64,000 bases of DNA from JAEYKI01 sp036679405 (lineage in GTDB: Bacteria; Bacillota; Clostridia; Christensenellales; Christensenellaceae), in contig JAVBVZ010000005.1 of assembly GCA_036679405.1 (NCBI GenBank), positions 15,020 through 79,019 on the forward strand, in the 5' to 3' direction. Both the position numbers and the translations under genes were made by a program. Below are positions 60,124 to 64,000 of the stretch, piece by piece. The notes under the pieces are model-generated. The model did no database searches. It had not been told where the DNA came from and saw nothing but the letters and a program-made list of their open reading frames with translations. Every line of letters starts with the position of its first letter. Positions within the stretch are counted from its first letter, which is position 1.

Positions 60124-60900
60124 CTAAAGCTCTTCTGCGAATTTCTTTTGAAGTTTTTGAAATACAAAATAGCCTACTACCAGAAAAGCTAAAGAAAACA
60201 ATAATATGATCAGCAAATGATTAAATGCAGGCACCTGCTTGTAATACAGGATATCCCTGTATGCTAAAATAATACTGGTCATCGGATTAATGTATGCCAG
60301 CTGCCTGAACTGTTCCGGAATTTGCTCAAAAGAATACAGCACCGGCGTCATATAAAACCACGCCATTGTAAATATCCCCAGTATATGCTCAAGGTCTCTA
60401 AAGAAAACATTCAATGCTGAAAAAATAAAAACCAGCCCAAGCACAAAGAAAAATTCAATGATCATAATAATCGGCAGGTAAAAAGCAGCAGCAGAAACCC
60501 CGATCCCGGAAAATATGAGCGCTAGGAATACAACAACAAAAGAAAATACCATATTCATAAAATTGCTGCACACGGTAGATATAGGCAGTATAATCCTCGG
60601 AAAATAAATCTTCTGTACCAACGCACCTTCGGCCAGTATGCTTTGCGCCCCCGCCGTAATCGAAGTAGCACAGAAAAGCCACGGTATCAATGCTACAAAT
60701 AAAAACATAGCGTAATTATCAACATTCACCACACGCATAATCACAGAAAATACTACAGAATAAACAATCAACTGCAAAATCGGATTTAAAAAAGTCCAAA
60801 AGAACCCTAAGACGGATCCTTTATAGCGAGTCTTAAGATCCTTTCGAACCAATCGGCTGATCATTTGCCTGTAATCCCAAATCTCTTTAAGCGACTTCAT
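60124..60900 (-). CDS. Polysaccharide ABC exporter permease (Wzm-like)
   Basis: A 258-aa ABC-2 type membrane protein with six helices. LVRKDLKTRYKGSVLGFFWTFLNP is the conserved amphipathic interface segment of O-antigen/teichoic-acid exporters; PWLFCATSITAGAQSILAEGALVQKIYFPRIILP is also typical. The C-terminal part has NPMTSIILAYRDILYYKQ. With the ATPase it moves a lipid-linked polysaccharide across the membrane. Its ATG shares one base with the stop of rmd (TAATG), so the genes are coupled. Confidence 0.95.
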   Translation of the reverse strand: MKSLKEIWDYRQMISRLVRKDLKTRYKGSVLGFFWTFLNPILQLIVYSVVFSVIMRVVNVDNYAMFLFVALIPWLFCATSITAGAQSILAEGALVQKIYFPRIILPISTVCSNFMNMVFSFVVVFLALIFSGIGVSAAAFYLPIIMIIEFFFVLGLVFIFSALNVFFRDLEHILGIFTMAWFYMTPVLYSFEQIPEQFRQLAYINPMTSIILAYRDILYYKQVPAFNHLLIILLFSLAFLVVGYFVFQKLQKKFAEEL

Positions 60901-61814
60901 TAAATCTCCTTATTATGTCTCCAATAATCCAAAGTGTTTTTTAGCGTTTCTTCAATCGCAAATAAAGGGTAAAAGCCTGTATCCAGTTTCAGCTTTTCAA
61001 TGCTGCTTTGGACAACAGGCAACTCTACCGGCCTGAATTTGTCCGGGTCCTTTTCTATTTGAATCTTTTTATCAGAAAAACAAATCAGTTGATGCAACAA
61101 CGCTTCCACTAAATACGCTTTTCCCGATCCAATGTTATATACTTCTCCCGTCTTCCCCTTTTCAAGAAGCAACCTGTATGCGTGCGCAACATCCCGCACA
61201 TCAGAAAAATCCCGTTTTGCTTTTAAGTTGCCAACTTTGATTACCGGCTCTGCACCTCTTTCTATCGCGGCAACTTGAGAAGCAAAATCGGGTATAACAA
61301 ATCCTCTTGGCTGACCAGGTCCAGTGTGGTTGAAAGATCTGGTTAAAACAAGATCCATGTCATATGCTTTTAAGTAGGTTAATGCAATTTGCTCCTGGGT
61401 TGTTTTAGAAATGGCATACGGATTTATTGGATTGAGCTTATGCTCTTCTGTTATAGGGCAATCAGAGGGTTTTACAATCCCATATTCATCCGAAGACCCA
61501 ATAATCAAGACACGTATAGACCGATCAATCTCCCGAACCGAATCAAGAAGATTCAACGTGCCTTTAACATTTATATCAAACGTTAATTGGGGATCCTCCC
61601 ACGACCGTGCAACCGAGGATTGTCCGGCCAAATGAACAATTGCTTCAGGATTAACATCCTGAATAACACTTAACAGTGAATCCTTTTTAAGCAGATCAAC
61701 AAATTTATGTGTCCCTTTTATGTCTGCGCCTTCCACTTCATAACCGCTATCAAGCAATTCGCGTTCAAGATAATATCCAACAAACCCATTAACGCCGACA
61801 ATTAATACTCTCAT
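60900..61814 (-). CDS. rmd: GDP-4-dehydro-6-deoxy-D-mannose reductase (GDP-D-rhamnose synthesis)
   Basis: A 304-aa extended SDR. LIVGVNGFVGYYLERELL is the NAD(P) motif; AIVHLAGQSSVARSW, the catalytic IIGSSDEYG, NPYAISKTTQEQIAL with Tyr-x3-Lys, RSFNHTGPGQPRGFVIP and KRDFSDVRDVAHAYRLLL agree with Rmd of Pseudomonas (LAGQTYV, FNHIGPGQ, RDFLDVQDV). It reduces the Gmd product to GDP-D-rhamnose. A Fcl-type GDP-fucose synthase is unlikely because those have a different C-terminal half. It lies about 50 nt after gmd. Confidence 0.88.
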   Translation of the reverse strand: MRVLIVGVNGFVGYYLERELLDSGYEVEGADIKGTHKFVDLLKKDSLLSVIQDVNPEAIVHLAGQSSVARSWEDPQLTFDINVKGTLNLLDSVREIDRSIRVLIIGSSDEYGIVKPSDCPITEEHKLNPINPYAISKTTQEQIALTYLKAYDMDLVLTRSFNHTGPGQPRGFVIPDFASQVAAIERGAEPVIKVGNLKAKRDFSDVRDVAHAYRLLLEKGKTGEVYNIGSGKAYLVEALLHQLICFSDKKIQIEKDPDKFRPVELPVVQSSIEKLKLDTGFYPLFAIEETLKNTLDYWRHNKEI

Positions 61815-61863
61815 CCATTATCCCCTGTTTATTTGAAAAACACATCTCATATAAAAAAACGCA

Positions 61864-62868
61864 TCAAACAATTTTCATATCATGCTTTACCATCCGGTCA
61901 ACCAGCTCATTAAAATCTATTTTCCGTTTCCAGCCCAACTTGTTTTCCGCTTTAGCCGGGCTTCCCAACAACAGTTCAACCTCTGCCGGCCGGAAAAACG
62001 CGGGGTTCACTTGAACCATTCTTTTCTTTGTTCCCGCCTTGACTGCATATTCATCTGCGCCGCTTCCATGCCACTCAAGTGTTATTCCGGCAGCATGAAA
62101 GGCCGCATCCACAAATTCGCGTACCGTCCTTGTTTCTCCTGTTGCAATCACATAATCATCCGGATTGTCCTGCTGAAGCATCAGCCACATTGCATAGACA
62201 TAATCCTTGGAATGCCCCCAATCGCGCTTCGCATCCATATTTCCAAGCTCAAGGATTTCCTGTTTGCCGGCGCTAATATTGGCTACCGCATGCGTTATTT
62301 TCCGTGTTACAAACTCAAGCCCGCGGCGCTCACTTTCATGATTAAATAATATACCCGAGCATGCATAAAGTTCAAAACTCTCTCTGTAATTTTTTGTGAT
62401 CCAATGCCCATACAACTTAGCTACTCCATACGGGCTCCGCGGATAAAAGGGAGTTGTTTCTGTTTGTGGCACTTCCTGCACCAATCCAAACATTTCCGAA
62501 GTAGATGCCTGATAGAAACGCGCATCCTGTTTTACAATACGTATTGCCTCTAAAATATTCAATACGCCAATCCCGTCAATATCGGCCGTTGCTACGGGCT
62601 GCTCCCAGGATGTTGCCACAAAAGACTGCGCAGCCAGATTATATACCTCATCCGGCATCGCAATTTTCATTGCATTGACCAAAGATACATAATCGGTCAT
62701 ATCTGCGTATATAAAATGAAGCTTATCCTTAATATGACTTACATTCCCATAATCCACAACGCTTTTTCGGCGCATAAGTCCATAAACGTTGTATCCTTTA
62801 TCTAAAAGCAGTTCGGACAGATAGGATCCATCCTGGCCTGTTATCCCTGTAATCAATGCATTTTTCAT
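61864..62868 (-). CDS. gmd: GDP-mannose 4,6-dehydratase
   Basis: A 334-aa extended SDR with ALITGITGQDGSYLSELLLDKGYNVYGL, the family's NADP-binding start; YNLAAQSFVATSWEQP, YQASTSEMFGLVQEVPQTETTPFYPRSPYGVAKLYGHW (catalytic Thr/Glu/Tyr/Lys set) and FNHESERRGLEFVTRKIT. It converts GDP-mannose to GDP-4-keto-6-deoxymannose. The start ATG at 62868 follows GGAGG by 8 nt; a longer ATG frame has its start at the ribosome site itself. It is the first gene of the polysaccharide operon, right behind a near-consensus promoter. Confidence 0.95.
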   Translation of the reverse strand: MKNALITGITGQDGSYLSELLLDKGYNVYGLMRRKSVVDYGNVSHIKDKLHFIYADMTDYVSLVNAMKIAMPDEVYNLAAQSFVATSWEQPVATADIDGIGVLNILEAIRIVKQDARFYQASTSEMFGLVQEVPQTETTPFYPRSPYGVAKLYGHWITKNYRESFELYACSGILFNHESERRGLEFVTRKITHAVANISAGKQEILELGNMDAKRDWGHSKDYVYAMWLMLQQDNPDDYVIATGETRTVREFVDAAFHAAGITLEWHGSGADEYAVKAGTKKRMVQVNPAFFRPAEVELLLGSPAKAENKLGWKRKIDFNELVDRMVKHDMKIV

Positions 62869-62894
62869 ATTAAACCCCTCCATTAAGCTTTGTA

Positions 62895-62923
62895 ATTATA
62901 TCATTATACTCTTTTTTTTTCAA
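62895..62923 (-). promoter_or_regulatory. Promoter of the polysaccharide operon
   Basis: TTGAAA (62918-62923) and TATAAT (62895-62900) with exactly 17 nt between them on the minus strand, about 26 nt before gmd and just after the stop of the glucosaminidase gene. Confidence 0.8.
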
Positions 62924-62936
62924 GTTTTACAAATGG

Positions 62937-64000
62937 CTATTCACCTGCTGCAAAGGATGCCAGAAACGTTGACAGCACATCAACATTGTGGCCACTCGCG
63001 CTCAAAAAAGCCGCTGAGATTTCTTCTACGGATAACGCCGTTCCACGGAAACTATCCGACCATTTCGGGTCAACCACGGCATTTACACAGGCATCGGTAG
63101 AAGCATAGCACTTTATGTGCTGCACCTGAGCGCGTATTCCCGTCTGTAAATCGCTAAAAGCAATTAACGCGCCCGTTTCATCCGTCAATCCTGCATAATT
63201 ATATGTCTCAACGCCGCCCGCCTGGGTATATCGCAGGTAATCCGTTTCCAGCATGGCTAATGCAAATGCCACTTCCGGTTTTACCCCTTCCTGTGCAGCC
63301 TCATTCATATACATCTGTACAAACTGCTCTAGTGATACTCCATAAGAGGTTGGGAACCCATTCTCGCCATATACGCCGGTCTCATCCACATAAGGATTGG
63401 CCGTTTGATACTGTATGAATAAATCCTGCAGTTGTCCTGCCGTGATCAAACTACTTCCCATTATCTGAGATTCCTGCACTTCATAACTTGCTTCGCTGTC
63501 CGGTTCTTCGCTCTCTTCTTCACTCGCTTCGCTGTCCGGCTCTTCGCTCACTTCTTCGCTCACTTCTTCGCTCGCTTCGCTGTCCGGTTCTTCGCTCACT
63601 TCTTCGCTCGCTTCGCTGTCCGGCTCTTCGCTCACTTCTTCACTCGCTTCGCTGTCCGGCTCTTCACTCACTTCTTCACTCGCTTCGCTGTCCGGCTCTT
63701 CGCTCACTGCTTCACTCGCTTCGCTGTCCGGCTCTTCGCTCACTGAACCTCCCGCCGTATTTTCCAAAGAATCCTCTGCCAAGATACTCAAACTGGAAGA
63801 CGGAGCATATTTAAACTGCGTGGTGGCAACATACCCAAAATTGCCCATGCTATCCGTTGCAAACACATCCACAATATACGTACCCGACGCATAAGACCAG
63901 TCGCTCACATCCATTTGTGCGCCCCATTTATTGCTACCCAGATTTATGCCCGCAATCCATTTATTGCTTGCATGCCCCTGTGCGTAATTGTATACCAGGA
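62937..64000 (-). CDS. Secreted glucosaminidase-domain cell-wall hydrolase, 5' end missing
   Basis: The frame is open to the right edge, so the N-terminus (signal peptide expected) is missing; 353 codons are visible. First comes an Ig-like GBS_Bsp-type module (GSNKWGAQMDVSDWSYASGTYIVDVFATDSMGN), then an acidic tandem-repeat linker, then a glucosaminidase (LytD/FlgJ-like) domain of about 165 residues with VKPEVAFALAMLETDYLRYT, whose Glu is the likely catalytic acid, and YNYAGLTD. It probably cleaves peptidoglycan glycan strands. An internal ATG at 63914 is not the start, because the module continues upstream of it. Confidence 0.85.
   Translation of the reverse strand, partial: LVYNYAQGHASNKWIAGINLGSNKWGAQMDVSDWSYASGTYIVDVFATDSMGNFGYVATTQFKYAPSSSLSILAEDSLENTAGGSVSEEPDSEASEAVSEEPDSEASEEVSEEPDSEASEEVSEEPDSEASEEVSEEPDSEASEEVSEEVSEEPDSEASEEESEEPDSEASYEVQESQIMGSSLITAGQLQDLFIQYQTANPYVDETGVYGENGFPTSYGVSLEQFVQMYMNEAAQEGVKPEVAFALAMLETDYLRYTQAGGVETYNYAGLTDETGALIAFSDLQTGIRAQVQHIKCYASTDACVNAVVDPKWSDSFRGTALSVEEISAAFLSASGHNVDVLSTFLASFAAGE
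63488..63743 (-). repeat. 36-nt tandem repeats encoding VSEEPDSEASEE units
   Basis: Seven copies of the octapeptide EEPDSEAS occur, each in a 12-residue unit, with one extra VSEE insertion after the fifth copy. The DNA copies are nearly identical, so recent expansion or slippage is likely. They form an acidic, disordered linker between the two domains of the cell-wall hydrolase. Confidence 0.9.

Noticed and set aside
60900..61814. Rmd-like gene as GDP-L-fucose synthase
   Set aside because: The motifs LAGQ-S-SV, FNHTGPGQ and RDFSDVRDV agree with Rmd, and the downstream half does not resemble the epimerase-reductase Fcl.
63432..63814. Plus-strand frames of Phe/Arg/Leu-rich repeats opposite the hydrolase
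   Set aside because: They are the antisense reading of the 36-nt tandem repeats, without a ribosome site; the minus frame contains recognised domains.
1..64000. CRISPR arrays, insertion sequences, prophage or toxin-antitoxin genes
   Set aside because: I looked for regular spacer-repeat arrays, transposase motifs and integrase-type genes and found none; the only tandem repeats are coding.

Overview
The window looks like a chromosomal segment of an anaerobic member of the Clostridia (Bacillota). Gene order mutS2 - U32 protein - zapA - pheT - pheS - trmH - rplT - rpmI - infC - thrS is the conserved Firmicute arrangement. AdhE with a Rex-like operator points to fermentation, ribosome binding sites are strong GGAGG types, TTG and GTG starts are frequent, and base composition is moderate. 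I cannot name the genus. Almost all genes lie on the minus strand. I see no insertion sequence, phage gene or CRISPR array.

Layout. 1-4.5 kb: start of a cysteine desulfurase, a membrane-anchored HtrA protease, a two-component system and a DUF523 protein. 4.5-17 kb: the housekeeping translation block, with infC starting at a non-canonical AUC codon behind an attenuator-type leader. 17-32.7 kb: a polytopic membrane protein, adhE, a secreted NlpC/P60 hydrolase, nadB-nadC, a lipoprotein, a tandem HD/HD-GYP protein, two oxidoreductases, an L,D-transpeptidase and a plus-strand pair made of a CYTH-CHAD protein and a Lys/Glu/Ser-rich Cys protein. 32.8-44.5 kb: a LacI-controlled sugar operon with a ribose-type ABC transporter, two TIM-barrel isomerase-like proteins, a RhaM-like mutarotase, a rhamnulokinase-like FGGY kinase, a methylthioribose kinase (mtnK) and an iron alcohol dehydrogenase. 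44.7-45.9 kb: tRNA-Lys, a GNAT acetyltransferase and a tRNA cluster Leu-Gly-Gly-Gly with all three glycine anticodons. 46-48.2 kb: galE-mtnA. 48.5-62.9 kb: a surface polysaccharide locus. 62.9-64 kb: a repeat-bearing cell-wall glucosaminidase cut by the window edge.

How the genes work together. The polysaccharide locus holds a full route from fructose-6-phosphate to GDP-D-rhamnose: ManA, a phosphohexomutase, ManC, Gmd and Rmd. It also holds three glycosyltransferase genes (one a double-domain fusion), an FkbM-type methyltransferase with an 11-residue-repeat coiled coil, and a Wzm/Wzt exporter whose ATPase has a C-terminal domain of the glycan-recognition type. This suggests a D-rhamnose-containing glycan assembled in the cytoplasm, possibly capped at a set length, and exported by an ABC transporter. 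The sugar operon has most parts of a deoxy-sugar pathway plus a 5-methylthioribose kinase, but no aldolase in the window, so its substrate is open. These two loci, the AUC start of infC, and the CHAD/PASK-like pair are the items most worth a second look.
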